Part shown: positions 1-11,256 of the stretch, in pieces
Layout of the letters: each line of letters starts with the position of its first letter
How positions within the stretch are numbered: the first letter of the stretch is position 1
Source: Zantedeschia hybrid cultivar
Lineage: Eukaryota > Streptophyta > Magnoliopsida > Alismatales > Araceae
Direction of reading: 5' to 3'
Assembly: GCA_030544215.1 (NCBI GenBank)
Contig: JARZZO010000006.1
Location: 51,312,501-51,376,500, forward strand
Length of the DNA stretch: 64,000 bases
Program-made: the position numbers and the translations under genes
The notes under the pieces: generated by a model
Databases searched by the model: none
What the model was told of the DNA's origin: nothing
The model's input: the letters and a program-made list of their open reading frames with translations, nothing else

Positions 1-1208
1 AATGAGTTCACTGAACTGATCCGACTGAATTGCTGGATGGTATTTTACCTCACTGTCAACCAGCTTGATTCTATTGTCGCAGTTGCGTGGATGGTCCTCG
101 GACCTGAGACACCAAGGACACCTTGGCGGTGGACTTCTGTACTTTGACCTTGGTCTACGAATCTCTAGCCACGGGATTCTAATACGCCAAGGATTGGGTG
201 CAGCGGAATACCGTCGAAGGGAATTGTGTGTCAATAAGGAATCATTCGCTCTCGGTACTTAGAGAGAGAATGCTCTAGGAAGGATGCGCGGATGTCCCTG
301 GCCAGGGCGGACGATAATATCGGGAAAGGAGTTTTCCGATATTCATCAGCGGCATCCAATCCAAGTTAGTCGACCGGTTAGGGTTTGACAGCTCGCCATA
401 TCCTGAGTTGACTCGAGAGCATTGTACGAATGAAGGATAATATCCATGCGGTAACTGTCGGTGGAAAGGTTCCAAGAGTGGGTTACTTAACCCCAAATAC
501 CTTTCGGGTTCACGCGGTGTTGCTTGGCACCCAACGTGATCGGAGGCCCGGTCGAATTCGATGTGCGACATCAATTCGAATGATTAATTGATTAATAAAG
601 GGTTATTAATTAATTAATAAAGCCAGTGAGGAGTCACTGGGCTTACTGGGCCATTAACTGGACTGGTACTTGGGCCTAGAGGGTCACACGCAAATGATTC
701 TCAAGGCGATGGATAAATAAGTGGGTTTTATACAAACCGGGGGTTTTTGTGAAAAACCGCGCGGTTAGTATAAAACATAGCGAACGGGCTGAGCAGGCCA
801 AGCTACTGCTAACCCTAGCCGGCCCTCCTCAGTTTCTGTCTTCCTCTGGAGTCCAGTCAGATCCAGATCTGCTCCGCCGCTTCTTCGAATCCCGTTCGAC
901 GGGAAATCGTCCGCGCACTGCGGCAATCATTGCGGCGACCAGCGGAGGCTTCGCGGGCTGTGAAGAATAACGAACTCGAGGATATCCGTCGCGGGGAGGA
1001 TCGCGTGGACTTCGCTAGAGGCCGGGTGCTTGCGCGGCTTGCGCTGTCACACCGACGGAACCGAACGGCTGCGGATTCGAATCCGCACACGGTGAGAACT
1101 TCGATAATCCGATTATCGTATTTTAGTTCTTCGAAACGGGAAACGGATCGCTGTAAAATTTTATTTTCCGCTGCGTGAGCGATCCGGAGAAACCGAGAAA
1201 ACCCAACA
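1..1208 (+). repeat. LTR-A, 5' LTR of A-I (left end missing)
   Basis: The sequence aligns along its length with the complete LTR-A copies at 9689-11242 and 34076-35629. It contains the U3 block, a TATA-like TATAAAA near 774, the GC-rich U5 block and the typical end CCCAACA. The U5 reading frame (about 961-1091) is open up to a GGTGAGA donor-like site, with GT at 1092-1093. Confidence 0.9.
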
Positions 1209-1211
1209 GTG

Positions 1212-1298
1212 GATCCACTCACAAAGCCGTTGGCTCAAATTGTCTTTGAGCGTCACCTAGAGTCCATAGGCTTATTGTATAAAGGTGATTGGCTTTAG
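1212..1298 (+). pseudogene. Copia RNase H C-terminal fragment (A-I)
   Basis: These 29 codons encode the last residues of copia RNase H (DPLTKPLAQ ... YKGDWL, then TAG). The same tail ends the pol genes of A-III (near 19758) and B (near 40058). The fragment is joined directly to the end of the 5' LTR through GTGG, which could be what is left of the PBS. A deletion between the PBS and the end of pol explains it. It cannot be functional. Confidence 0.9.
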
Positions 1299-1312
1299 TC
1301 CAAGTGGGAGAT
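1299..1312 (+). promoter_or_regulatory. Polypurine tract of A-I
   Basis: TCCAAGTGGGAGAT lies between the pol stop codon and the TG start of the 3' LTR. The same tract, inverted, precedes the A-III and B 3' LTRs (19738-19751 and just after 40043). By family knowledge it primes plus-strand DNA synthesis. Confidence 0.85.
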
Positions 1313-2708
1313 TGTTAGTCTTAGGTGGCTGATCTCATATTCTTAATTGTTCCTAGTCGGAGGATATCCGAGAAGGACATCGGATATTCGGTCAGACTAG
1401 TACAGATTACTCCTACTCATATGATGAGGGTGACTGATCTCATAGTCACTTGTGTGGAGACACTAAGGCGAATCTGTAGGTGCTCATTGGAGAATGAGTT
1501 CACTGAACTGATTCGACTGAATCGCTGGATGGTATTGTACCTCACTGTTAACCAGCTTGATTCTATTGTCGCAGTTGCGTGGATGGTCCTCGGACCTGTG
1601 ACACCAAGGATACCTTGTCGATCGACTTCTGTGCTTTGACCTTGGTTTATGAATCTCTAACCACGGAATACTAAACAGCCAAGGATCAGGTACAGCGGAA
1701 TACCGTCGAAGGGAATTGTGTGTTAATAAGGAATCATTTGCTCTCGATACGATGAGAGAGAATGCTCTAGGAAGGATGCGCGAAAGTCCCTGGCCAGGGC
1801 GGACGATAATATTGGGAAAGGAGTTTTCCGATATTATACGGCAACATCTGATCCAAGTGAGTCAACCGGTTAGGGTTTGACAGCACGCTATATCCTGAGT
1901 TGACTCGAGAGCATTGTATGAATGAATGATTATATCCACACAGTAACTGTCGGCGGAAAGGTTCCAAGAGTGGGTTACTTAACCCCGATACCTTTCGGGT
2001 TCACGCGGTGTTGCTTGGCACCAAACGTGATCGGAGGCCCGATCGAATTCGATGTGCGACATCAATTCGATTGATTAATTAATGAATAAAGAGTTATTAA
2101 TTGATTAATAAAGCCATTGAGGAGTCATTGGGCTTATTGGGCTATTAACCGGACTGGTTATTGGGCCTAGAGGGTCACACGCAAATGATTCTTAAGGCAA
2201 TGGATAATTAAGTGGGTTTTATACAAACCGAGGGTCTTTTATGAAAAAACGCGTGGTTAGTATAAAATATAGCGAACAGGCTGAGCAGGCCAAGCTGCTG
2301 CTAACCCTAGCCGCCCCCTCCTCTGTTTCTCTCTCTCTTTGGCATTCCAGACAGATCCAGATCTTCGGATCTGCTCCGTCGCTTCTCCGACTCCCGTTTG
2401 ACAGGAAATCGTCCGCGCGTTGCGGCGATCATTGCGGCGACCGGCGGAGGTTTCGTGGTTGCGAAGAACGAGGAACGCGAGGATATCCACCGCGAGGAGG
2501 ATCACGTGGAGTCCGCTAGAGGCCGGGCGCTTGCGCGGCTTGCAGTGTCGCACCGACGGAACCGAACGGTTGCGGATTCGAATCCGCACACGGTAAGATT
2601 CGATAATCCGATTATCGAGATTTTAGTTTTTTCGAAATGGGAATGGATCTCCGTTTTTAATTTTATTTCCACTGCGCGGAAGATCCGGAGAAACCCGAGA
2701 ACCCAACA
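1313..2708 (+). repeat. LTR-A, 3' LTR of A-I
   Basis: It starts TGTTAGTCTTAGG and ends CCCAACA. It is ~1396 bp against ~1554 bp for full copies because about 150 bp are missing after the first 15 bases (GGTGG joins TGATCTCATATTC). The U5 reading frame stays open to a GGTAAGA donor-like site with GT at 2593-2594. Confidence 0.9.
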
Positions 2709-2713
2709 CTAAG

Positions 2714-4312
2714 TGTATGCACAACATCAGCTAATTCTAGATCATGGGTTGGGTAATTCTTTTCATGATCTTTCAATTGCCTTGATGCATAGGCAACCAC
2801 CTTATCATGTTGCAATAATACACAACCCAAATCCTTCTGTAAAGCATCTGTATAAACTACGAATCCCTCAGACCCACTAGGCAAAGTTAGAATAGGAACT
2901 GTAGTGAATCTCTTCTTCAATTCTTGAAAACTTTCCTCACATTCAGTTGACCAGATAAATGTTACTCCTTTTATGGTAAGCTTAGTCAACAGAGCATGCA
3001 AAGTAGATAAACCTTCAATAAAATGCCTATAGTATCTAGTTAGGCCTAAAACACTCTTAATCTCCGATGCACTCTTAGGAGTTTCCCAAGATAACACAAC
3101 CTCAACTTTAAAGGGATCTACTGATACTCCATCCTTAGAGATCACATGTCCAAGAAATATCACACTATCAGGTCAAAATTCGCACTTATTAAACTTAACG
3201 TGTAACTGATTCTGTCTGAGAAGTCCCAAAAAAACTCTTAAATGATCCATATGTGCTTCAATAGTAGGTGAATAAATTAATATATCATCAATAAGTACCA
3301 CCACGAATTCATCCAACTCTGGCTAGAATATTTTGTTCATCAAGTTCATAAAGGTAGTAGGAGCATTTGTCAATCCAAATGGCATAACAATAAATTCATA
3401 ATGTTCATACCTTGTCTGAAAAGCACTCGTAGGTATGTCATCCTCCTTGATCTATAATTGATGATATCATGACCGTAAATCAATCTTGGAAAGGATATTA
3501 GCTGACTATAATTGATCAATAAATCATTAATTCAAGGTAGATGATATTTATTTTTGATAGTCACTTAATTAAGTTTTCAATAGTCTATCCATAACCTCAT
3601 AGACCCATCTTTTTTACGTACAAAGAGTACTAGAGCTCCCCATGGTGACACACTAGGGTGGATGAAGCCCTTGTCAAGTAGCTCCTGCAATTGCTTTTTT
3701 CAATTCTGTTGACTCTGCTGGAGCCATACGATATAGGGCCTTAGAAATAGTAAATGTTCTAGGTATAAGATCAATAACAAAATCGACCTCTCGTGATGGT
3801 GGCAAGCCAGGCAACTCCTCAGGAAAGACATCATGAAATTCCTTAACAACATCAATATCAGCTATACTCTTAGAAGTGCTACCAGAAAGGGTGACACTAG
3901 CCAGATATGCAATACGACCCTTTTGAATCAAACTGATAGCCTTCATGGTAGACACTATTATCCTCCTGGACCTATGCCTTGGACACTGAAAAATAAACTC
4001 TACCTCTCCTAGTTTTTGAAAAATAAGCCTCTTACGATGACAGTCTAAAAGAGTATGATGCTGATCTAGCCAATCCATCCCCAAGATAGTATCAAAATCC
4101 TCCATGTCTATCACATATGGTATAACATACATCCTCCTATCTTGAATACACATGTCTAAAGTGGGAATAGCATGACTAGTGGTGACTAATTCTCCTGTTG
4201 CAGTGCAAATAGTGATTGGATCAATAACAACTATAGGTCGTCCTTTAATGACTTAGCAAATTTTGTAGATACAAATGGGCAAGTAGGACTAGAATCAAAT
4301 AACATCTAGCAT
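2714..4312 (-). pseudogene. Ty3/gypsy pol remnant G (protease, RT, RNase H)
   Basis: On the minus strand, reading from 4312 down, the order is: protease active-site region (LFDSSPTC, where family members have D-S/T-G), the protease motif ILGMDWL (~4090), the RT entry motif DFVIDLIP with YRMAPAE (~3750), PFGLTNAP and the catalytic loop LIDDILIYS (~3280), then the RT thumb and RNase H start (FVVYTDA) to 2714. Several stops and frameshifts break it, for example in the positions around 3170 and 3330. The motifs fit a chromovirus-type gypsy pol. A-I is inserted at its left end and LTR fragment E at its right end, inside the protease. Confidence 0.85.
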
Positions 4313-4318
4313 GCATAT

Positions 4319-5342
4319 TGATAAATATATATTTTTGAGCATTAAAAAGATAAATTCATGCATTACACTCATAGTTTTACGTGAAAAACTATATGAAATG
4401 ATAGATAATCTTGCACTGATTCTAACAATACCAATTTTGTTGAATTCGGAGTTAAAAACATCGTCATTTCATGTAAAAAACTAAGTGTAGCACATTTGTG
4501 GTTTTTCGACAAATCCGAGATATTTGATAATTTTATTTGGGCATAATTATTATTTTGACCACAAAAATCTAATTTAAATATATTTCATGTGGACAAGACA
4601 TAAAGAGTACATGGCACAATTGGCTAAGTCATTTGGAACATGTGGGAAGAACTTGAATTCAAATCCTAACAAGAACATTTGTCATTTTTGCAAAAGGAGC
4701 AAAGACAAGGGCAAAATAGACATTTACAGCCCTAAAAATGGCTGCTCTAACTCCTCCCCCAAGAAATCCATAGAGCAGCCACCGCCCTTCCCTCTTCTCT
4801 CTTTCCTTTCTTTTTCTCTCTCTCCTCCCTATTTTAAAAAGGCTCTCTCCCTATTTAAAAAGACCTTTCTTCCTCTCTCTACCCCTCTCTATTCTTCGTC
4901 CTCTTCCTCTCTGGCAGCACTCTTTTCTCTCTCTCTGTGCTCACTCTCTCTCTCACCACACACCTTCTCTCTCCCGATCTTTATTTCTTTGTCTCTCTTG
5001 CCCTATCCCTCTCTCTCCTTCCCCTGCTCTCTATCTCTCTTCTCTCTCCCGGTGAACACATCCAAAAAGGGTGCCAGATGCTTCCATGCGGCGAGCCAAC
5101 ATGGTTTGGTGAGCGCCTCCTAGTCGCCCATGTAGTAAGAGTGAAGCCAGTTCGGGCCATGTGGCGAGTCCAGTGCCTTGCACGCCTCGGCCCTCGTCGC
5201 CCGTGCCCAGAGCGCGCACTAAGGCCCCGCTCCACGCGACGCCATGCGTCGGCCCCTTCCACGTTGCCCAACACAGACGTTGATAGTATTTGGGTGTCTT
5301 ACGGGCCAATTCTGGTCTGCGTAGGCCCAATATGATGTACAA
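4319..5342 (+). repeat. LTR fragment E, related to the D and F LTRs
   Basis: It begins TGATAAATATATATTTTTG. Its first ~200 bp match the start of the F LTR (read from 33516 leftward) and D LTR (from 7888 leftward), including the block around ATTTCATATAG and the GTCGAAAAACC block, but on the opposite strand. A CT-rich tract (4790-5050) mirrors the GA-rich tract of the D and F LTRs. The right boundary is uncertain, and I did not find the far LTR end or a matching duplication. Confidence 0.6.
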
Positions 5343-6119
5343 TCTTGTTCGACATAATAAAATGGTAATTAGAGCGTAAATTTGTAATCTGTGAATTGCT
5401 TTACATTGTCCCTAGGATATGTGGTTACAAAGTGAATTCGAGATGGGATCTCGAATGTGGGTTTGACTATACATAGACACATACTTTAAACCGTTCCCGA
5501 TTGGAGAGTAATCACTTTGAAATATTGATTACTCATAAATCGGCACACATGATGTGTAGATGATCAATCTCACAATCATAGGTGCGGGGCACCAACACAT
5601 ATTTGTGGGTGTTCATCCTGAGAGGAGGTCCACTGAAATAATCCGCTAATAGATCTTCATATGGTTAACTATATCTAATGTCAACTGAAGATCCATCTAT
5701 CTTAGTAGTATCGTTGATCCTTTGACCTGAGACATTAATTGGGTCTTGCGTGAGGACCGGTATGGTTTGATTTTTTGGTTAAGTGACTTTATCTATAGTT
5801 ATGAAATACCAAATTATTAGCCACATTGGAATACATAGAAGAGCGTTACTGTTCAAAAAGGGGATCGCTCATTGTTAGGTATATTTTAGATAGTTAATGG
5901 GTCTTGACATAGACGCTCCACTAAACCCCTGGCCAAGATAGTTTCGGTTCATCTGGAACGAACATGAAGTTATTAAGGAGGTCACAATTAGACGACATGA
6001 TCTCTAGTGGTTTGACAATAACCATACCACACGATTGTATCGGACTCAAAGAATGAGCGAAGGATTATAGCGATACGGTAATTGAAGACTGACAGGTACC
6101 AGATAGGGTAGAAATGAAT
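5343..6119 (+). repeat. Copia-type LTR fragment H
   Basis: No complete element is visible. The order of blocks resembles LTR-A and LTR-B at low similarity: a date-like run of short boxes around 5490-5600, GTGGGTGTTCATCCTGAG (compare the LTR-A block around 14090-14130), then CCTTTGACCTGAGACA (compare GGACCTGAGACACC in LTR-A). I read it as part of a third, related copia LTR family. It is truncated at 6119, where D is inserted (possible target duplication TGAAT, 6115-6119). Confidence 0.45.
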
Positions 6120-7100
6120 TGATGTGCACACGATGCGCGTCGTTAAACGCTCACGGCAACCAACTTCAAATATTATCGGGACTCACAATTGATTGCAAAA
6201 TACTAAGCGGTGAGCACCGAGTCGATCCATAGAGAAATAGAGTTTTAATTTTGAAAACTTTGAATTTTGATTAAACCAAATTTTAAAAGAAAGAATTCAG
6301 AAGAGTATGATTTGAAATTAATACCAATTAATATGATTTGAAATTTGAGATGAGAAGATTATTGAACTCACTAAACACACATCTTGAACATTATCTAAGA
6401 TACTGAATTAACACTTAAAAATCATTATCAAAATGCAATTTTATCCTAGATTTAACTACACATGCAAACCTCACTAAGATTAATATAGCTCTAAAGAATC
6501 AAAAGCAAATACACTTAGAAGAAGGGGAGAGAAATTAATGACAACATTACACTATTTAAATAATTAAAGAATTATGTAGACAAAATACTTGTAATCTAAA
6601 AGATAAGTAACAAGGAAGAGAAATTTGCTAAATTACAAAAGACTATGCTAAAAGAAAGGAAAAAGAACATCAACAGGAGAATAGGGGCTTCTGTGGGCGC
6701 TTTGTGAGAGTGTCGGCGTAGTAGACCAGCGGCAGAGGCAACAGGGGAGGCCAGCGCAGCAAGCGGCAGTGCGCTGGCGAACTGGTGCAGTGCAGTGCGC
6801 CCATGGGCTATACGGTCGGCAGGTGGGCTGGTGTAGTGCAGTGCGCCGAGGTACTCAGCGGCGGCTTAGGCGGGCGCAGTGGGGCTGGAAGGCGTGCGGT
6901 AGGTGAGGCGTCGTACGACAGGCAGGAAACCACCGAGAAGCGGCACCTGGCGGGCACGAGTTGGCAAGCCGCCGCTGCAAACGCCAGGTGGCGTGCCGGT
7001 GCGTCCCGGCCCAGCACGGGCGACAATGTGCCCAACAGCGAACCGAGTGCTTCTGTCTCGTGGCACCAGGCGCTGTGAGAGAGAGCATGGAGAGAGATAG

Positions 7101-7131
<31 letters not shown>

Positions 7132-7888
7132 CCTCGAGCAAAGAAAGGGAGAGAGAAAGAGTGCTAGAGGGGGAGAGGCAGTTTGAGAGAGAGAGAGAGG
7201 GAGCAGAAGGTAGAAGAAAAAGGAAGAGAGAGGGAGCAGAGCTGTGGAGGGGGAGAGAGAGTACAGTAAAAAGAGAGAGAAAAGTGGGAGAGAAAGGAAT
7301 GCGGCCCAAAACCCTAAGGGGAGAAGAAATTAAAAAGCAAGAGGGAGAGAGGAAGGAAAGAGGGAGCTTTTTTAAAAGGGGAGAGATGATTTAAAATAAA
7401 GAAAGGAAGGAGAAAGGGAGGCGGCGGCTCCTCTCGGCAATTTTGGGTAAAGGGTTAGGGCAACCCTTTTTGAGAATACAAACGGCCATTTTACCCTTGC
7501 TTCTTTTATTTTTTCAAAAAGACAGTTGCCCTTACTGAGATTTGAATCTTGGACCTCCCACAAATCTCCAGAGACTTAACCACTGCACCACAACCACTTC
7601 ATATCCTATTCACACAAAAATAAATGTAAATTAGAGTTTTTTCATGAATAATATTATATTTATTTTGAAATAAATTTATTTATTATCTTGATTTTGCCGA
7701 AAAACTGTAAATACATTATACTATGTTATTTACATGAAATGACAATGTTTTTAACTCGAAATTTAACAAAATTAGTACCGTTGGAATCGGTACAAAATTA
7801 TCTTTCATTTCATATTATTTTACACATAAAACTATGAGTATGGTGCATGCATTTTCCCTTTTTAATGATCAAAACTATCAACTTATTA
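6120..7888 (-). repeat. 3' LTR of D
   Basis: The + strand begins TGATGTGCACACG and matches 46762-47868 over the ~1.1 kb still present there. It holds a GC-rich block (6690-7075), a long GA-rich tract (7078-7400) and a tRNA-like A/B box pair (7535-7590). The element-sense start is TAATAAGTTG, where F has TGATAAAGTG, so the terminal TG appears mutated. Confidence 0.85.
7535..7590 (-). promoter_or_regulatory. tRNA-like A box / B box pair in the D LTR
   Basis: On the minus strand TGGTGCAGTGGTTAAG (7590-7575) resembles the tRNA A box. About 30 nt downstream, GATTCAAATCT (7548-7538) resembles the B box GGTTCGANTCC. Spacing and order fit an internal RNA polymerase III promoter or a tRNA-derived SINE fragment captured by the LTR. 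A weaker version lies in the F LTR near 27045-27105. Function is inferred. Confidence 0.4.
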
Positions 7889-8995
7889 GAGCCTCCAACT
7901 TACTCATTGCCAGTCCCTTAGCAATGCAAATAGAAGAAAAATTGAGACAACAATAAAATATCATGCTTCATTTGTAGTTATCTATCACAAACAATTAAAT
8001 GGTAGCCAATCGGTTAAGCTAAAGTTCTCATTTTTCACTACACTTTGGTTCACGACAGGTAATCGTGCATGCAAATTGGTATGCTTAGAACTTGTTTCTG
8101 CCCTTTCCATTATATTCTTATTGTTACTAACCCTTTAGATAAAACTACTGGGGGAAGAGAAGACAAAAGGGATTTTCCGATCAGTTAGTGAGGATCGTTC
8201 TTCAACTCCCGCCGCTACTCAGCACTTTTCACGACTTAGTCGTATTTCTAGTATGAGAGAGTTTTTATTTAGCGCGGCTTTTCCATTTAGTTACATTTTT
8301 GCCTTTGAGAGTTCGTACTTTTTACTACTCTCTTTAATTTACCTGAGAGGAGGTGCGTACTTTTTGCCACCTGCCATCCTTTAGCTCTTTTTGACACCTT
8401 GTATAGCATTTAATGTTTACAATTGTCCCTTTTTAAATGACCACCTCTTTGGTGTGCTGAGTGGGTTGGTCCCCTATTAAGAATCCTGACGTTCCTTTTA
8501 TTTAACCTAAAAGAAAAAAAATTAGAATAGATAGTCCTACCCTTAAGGTTAATTCCAACAATTTTATACTTTCAAGGTCTTTCACTTATTCTAGATTGCC
8601 ATGTGTGTGTGAAAATCATTCTTGTTGTGGCTTCTTATGAAGTGGGATATTCTAAATGTTGAAGGCTCTATCCAATTTGGCTAACACAAAACGGATTTGT
8701 TTACAATTCACTTAATGAAACATGATTCCATGCAACTTACATGGGATGTGAAAAAGAAGTTCTTGAAAAAATCTTGACCATTTTCTCAGTAAAAAATATC
8801 AATTTTCTTCAAAAGACTTTTCAAAAATGCATATTGATTCCGCCCCCCCCCAACTTGAATGGCATTGTCCTCAATAGCATAAAAGAGATGAACAACATGT
8901 TAGAGATAATAAAACTAGGAAGGAGAGACACAACCTGGGGCTATGAAGATGTGACTTTACTATAGCCGATTACTGCATAAAATCCTAAAAAGGAA
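7889..8995 (-). other. 3' noncoding region of D
   Basis: This lies between the integrase end and the 3' LTR. It starts with a degenerate polypurine tract (minus-strand AAGTTGGAGGCTC at 7901-7889) and aligns block by block with 27385-28574 of element F (for example the ACTTTTCACGACTT and TTGCCACCT blocks). I see no long conserved reading frame and no envelope-like gene. Confidence 0.7.
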
Positions 8996-8999
8996 AAGA

Positions 9000-9683
9000 A
9001 AAGCAAAAGATGATCTAAAATGTTTGGTTGCCTCCCGACAAGTTTAACGTCTTCAGCCAGACGGAAGCGCAATGATTGTGGATCACTCAGCGCCATGGAT
9101 TCTGGTGGGCAATTTTGAAGATTTTCAACAAACGGTTTCAACCGTTGATCATTAACAGTGAATATGTGTCCAGTCTTTAGATCCATGATTTTAATAGCAC
9201 ATGGTCAAAAGCTTTAATGACAAGAAATGGCCCATTCCACTTTGATTTCAGTTTCCTTGGAAATACACGAAGCCTAGAGTTAAATAGCCAAACTTTTTGA
9301 TTTGAATGGAAGTATTTCCTCACAATGTGTTTATCATGTAAGGCTTTAGTTTTGTCTTTATAAATCTTGGAGTTCTTATAGGCTTCATTATGCAACTCTT
9401 CTAGCTCACTCAGCTGGAAGGTTCTGTAGGAACTAGGCCCAGGTTAACTTGTTTGATGGCCCAACATGCCCTATGTTGCAATTCCACAGGAAGGTGGCAT
9501 ACTTTTCCAAAAACCAGGTGATAAGGGGACATGCCAAAAGGAGTTTTATAGGCGGTCCGATAGGCCCACAAAGCATCATTCAATTTTTTAGACCAATCTT
9601 TCCTATCGGGCCTAACGGACTTTAGCAAAATACTCTTGATTTCTCTATTGGACACTTCCACATGGTCGATGGTTTGGGGATAC
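9000..9683 (-). pseudogene. D integrase, C-terminal part
   Basis: It continues the integrase interrupted by A-II. It begins with PQT and VEVSNREIK, which carries the third catalytic acidic residue (E) of the D,D-35-E core. WAYRTAYKTPFGMSPYHLVFGK and the C-terminal stretch LFNSRLRVFPRKLKSKWNGPF follow, as is usual in Athila/Tat integrases. Stops near 9665 and 9405 and a frame change near 9186 break it. The downstream segment (VNDQRLKPF) extends to about 9060. Confidence 0.88.
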
Positions 9684-10798
9684 TAAGGTATTAGTTTTAG
9701 GTGGCCTACAAGCCAATATGACTATGTATATCTCGTTCATTTATTAATATAATGACATAATATTCATTATGTGTAAATCGCATTAATTATCATCTCATAA
9801 TGAAGTCCATGGATATGTGCTATAGTGATCAGATTATGATGAGATCATACTAATGAGACTGATCACTTAAACACACATATTCTTAATCATTCCTAGTCGA
9901 AGGATATCCGATAAGGACATCGAATATCCGGTTAGACTAGTACAGATTACTCCTGCTCATATGATGAGAGTGACTGATCTCATAAGTCACTTGTGTAGAG
10001 ACACTCAGGCGAATCAGTAGGTGCTCATTGAAGAATGAGTTCACTGAACTAATCCGACTGAATCGCTGGATGGTATTGTACCTCACTATCAACCAACTTG
10101 ATTCTATTGTCGCAGTTGCGTGGATGGTCCTCGGACCTGAGACACCATGGACACCTTGTCGGTGGACTTCTGTGCTTTGACCTTAGTTTACAAATCTCTA
10201 ACCACGGGATTCTAAAACGCCAAGGATTGGGTACAGCGGAATACCGTTGAAGGGAATTGTGTGTCAATAAGGAATCATTCGCTCTCGGTGCTTAGAGAGA
10301 GAATGTTCTAGGAAGGATGCGCGGAAGTCCCTCGCCAGGGTGGATGATAATATTGGGAAAGGAGTTTTCCGATATTCATCAACGGCATCCGATCCAAGTG
10401 AGTCGACCGGTTAGGGTTCGACAACACGCCATACCCTGAGTTGACTCGAGAGCATTGTACGAATGAAGGACTATATCTACGCAGTAACTGTCGGAGGAAA
10501 GGTTCCAAGAGTGGGTTACTTAACCCCGATACCTTTCGGGTTCACGCGGTGTTGCTTGGCACCCAACGTGATCGGAGGCCCGATCGAATTTGATGTGCGA
10601 CATCGATTCGATTGATTAATTAATTAATAAAGGGTTATTAATTGATTAATAAAGTCAGTGAGGAGTCACTGGGCTTATTGGGCTGTTAACCAGATTGGTA
10701 ATTGGGCCTAGAGGGTCACACGCAAATGATTCTCAATGCGATGGATAAATAAGTGGGTTTTATAAATCGGGGTTTTTTATGAAAAATCGCACGGTTAG

Positions 10799-10807
10799 TA
10801 TAAAATA
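10799..10807 (+). promoter_or_regulatory. TATA box of LTR-A
   Basis: TATAAAATA is conserved in position in the LTR-A copies (for example near 774, 2264 and 15366). It lies about 185 bp before the conserved U5 reading frame and is the likely core promoter for the genomic transcript. The start site itself is inferred. Confidence 0.6.
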
Positions 10808-10990
10808 TAGGGAACGGGCTGAGCAGGCCAAGCTACTGCTAACCCTAGCCGCCCCTCCTTTGTTTCTCTCTCTCTGTGGCGTCCCAGACAGATCCAGATC
10901 TGCTCCGCCGCTTCTCTGACTCCCGTTCGACGGGAAATCGTCTGCGCATTGCGGCGATCGTTGCGGCAACTGGCGGAGGTTTCGTGGGCT

Positions 10991-11122
10991 GCGAAGAACG
11001 AGGAATGTGAGGATATCTGTCGCGAGGAGGATCGCGTGGACTTCGCTAGAGGCCGGGCGCTTGCGCGGCTTGCAGTGTCGTACCGATGGAACCGAACGGT
11101 CGCGGATTCGAATCCGCACACG
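10991..11122 (+). other. Conserved U5 reading frame of LTR-A (candidate leader exon)
   Basis: These 44 codons encode an Arg-rich peptide (core REEDRVDFARGRALARLA) and end in ACG exactly before a donor-like GTGAGA (GT 11123-11124). The frame is open in all LTR-A copies of the window and resembles the LTR-B frame at 49898-50077. There is no ATG in this copy: the position is GCG here, ATG in the A-III 5' LTR and ACG in A-IV. The palindrome GCGGATTCGAATCCGC (11102-11117) lies within it. See the finding on an LTR-encoded exon. Confidence 0.4.
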
Positions 11123-11243
11123 GTGAGAATTGATTATCCGATAATCTAGTTTTTTCCGATTTTCGAAACGAGAAAGGATCTCCCGTTTTTTTTTTTTTTT
11201 TCTGCTACGCGGAAGATCTGGAGAAACCCGAAAAACCCAACAG

Positions 11244-11256
11244 TGGTATCAGAGCC
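11244..11256 (+). promoter_or_regulatory. Primer-binding site (initiator tRNA-Met) of A-II
   Basis: TGGTATCAGAGCC lies one base after the 5' LTR and is complementary to the 3' end of plant initiator tRNA-Met. It marks the start of minus-strand DNA synthesis. Confidence 0.92.

Larger units (their letters stand above)
1..2708 (+). mobile_element. Copia element A-I, internally deleted
   Basis: This is a Ty1/copia element of family A, cut by the window start. It consists of a 5' LTR (its first ~345 bp lie outside the window), about 104 bp of interior and a 3' LTR. The interior holds only the tail of RNase H and the PPT, so PBS, leader, gag and most of pol are gone. The right flank after the terminal CA is CTAAG, a possible 5-bp target duplication whose partner is outside the window. 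It is inserted in gypsy pol remnant G. Confidence 0.85.
9689..11242 (+). repeat. LTR-A, 5' LTR of A-II (full length)
   Basis: 1554 bp, the same length as the A-III 5' LTR. It starts TATTAGTTTTAGG (TG mutated to TA) and ends CCCAACA, followed by the PBS. Order: U3 with many short boxes, AT-rich block with AATAAAG (10620-10655), a short inverted repeat around TCAGTGAGGAGTCACTGGG, TATA box (10799), GC-rich U5 with the conserved open frame. Confidence 0.92.

Noticed and set aside
749..970. Frame beginning with an ATG next to the LTR-A TATA box
   Set aside because: The ATG lies upstream of or at the core promoter and would not be in the transcript; the frame is not the one that ends at the conserved donor.
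4587..5123. 178-codon frame with a Ser/Leu/Phe-rich tail
   Set aside because: The tail is translated CT-rich repeat inside LTR fragment E, and no domain is recognisable.
7080..7400. Several overlapping reading frames in the GA-rich tract, and likewise at 26350-26680, 32480-32810 and 47424-47909
   Set aside because: They are low-complexity Glu/Arg/Lys or Ser/Leu frames in simple-sequence LTR DNA, on both strands, with no family motif.
7889..8995. Possible envelope-like gene in the D 3' region
   Set aside because: No long frame, signal peptide or membrane segment; the matching F region is also noncoding.
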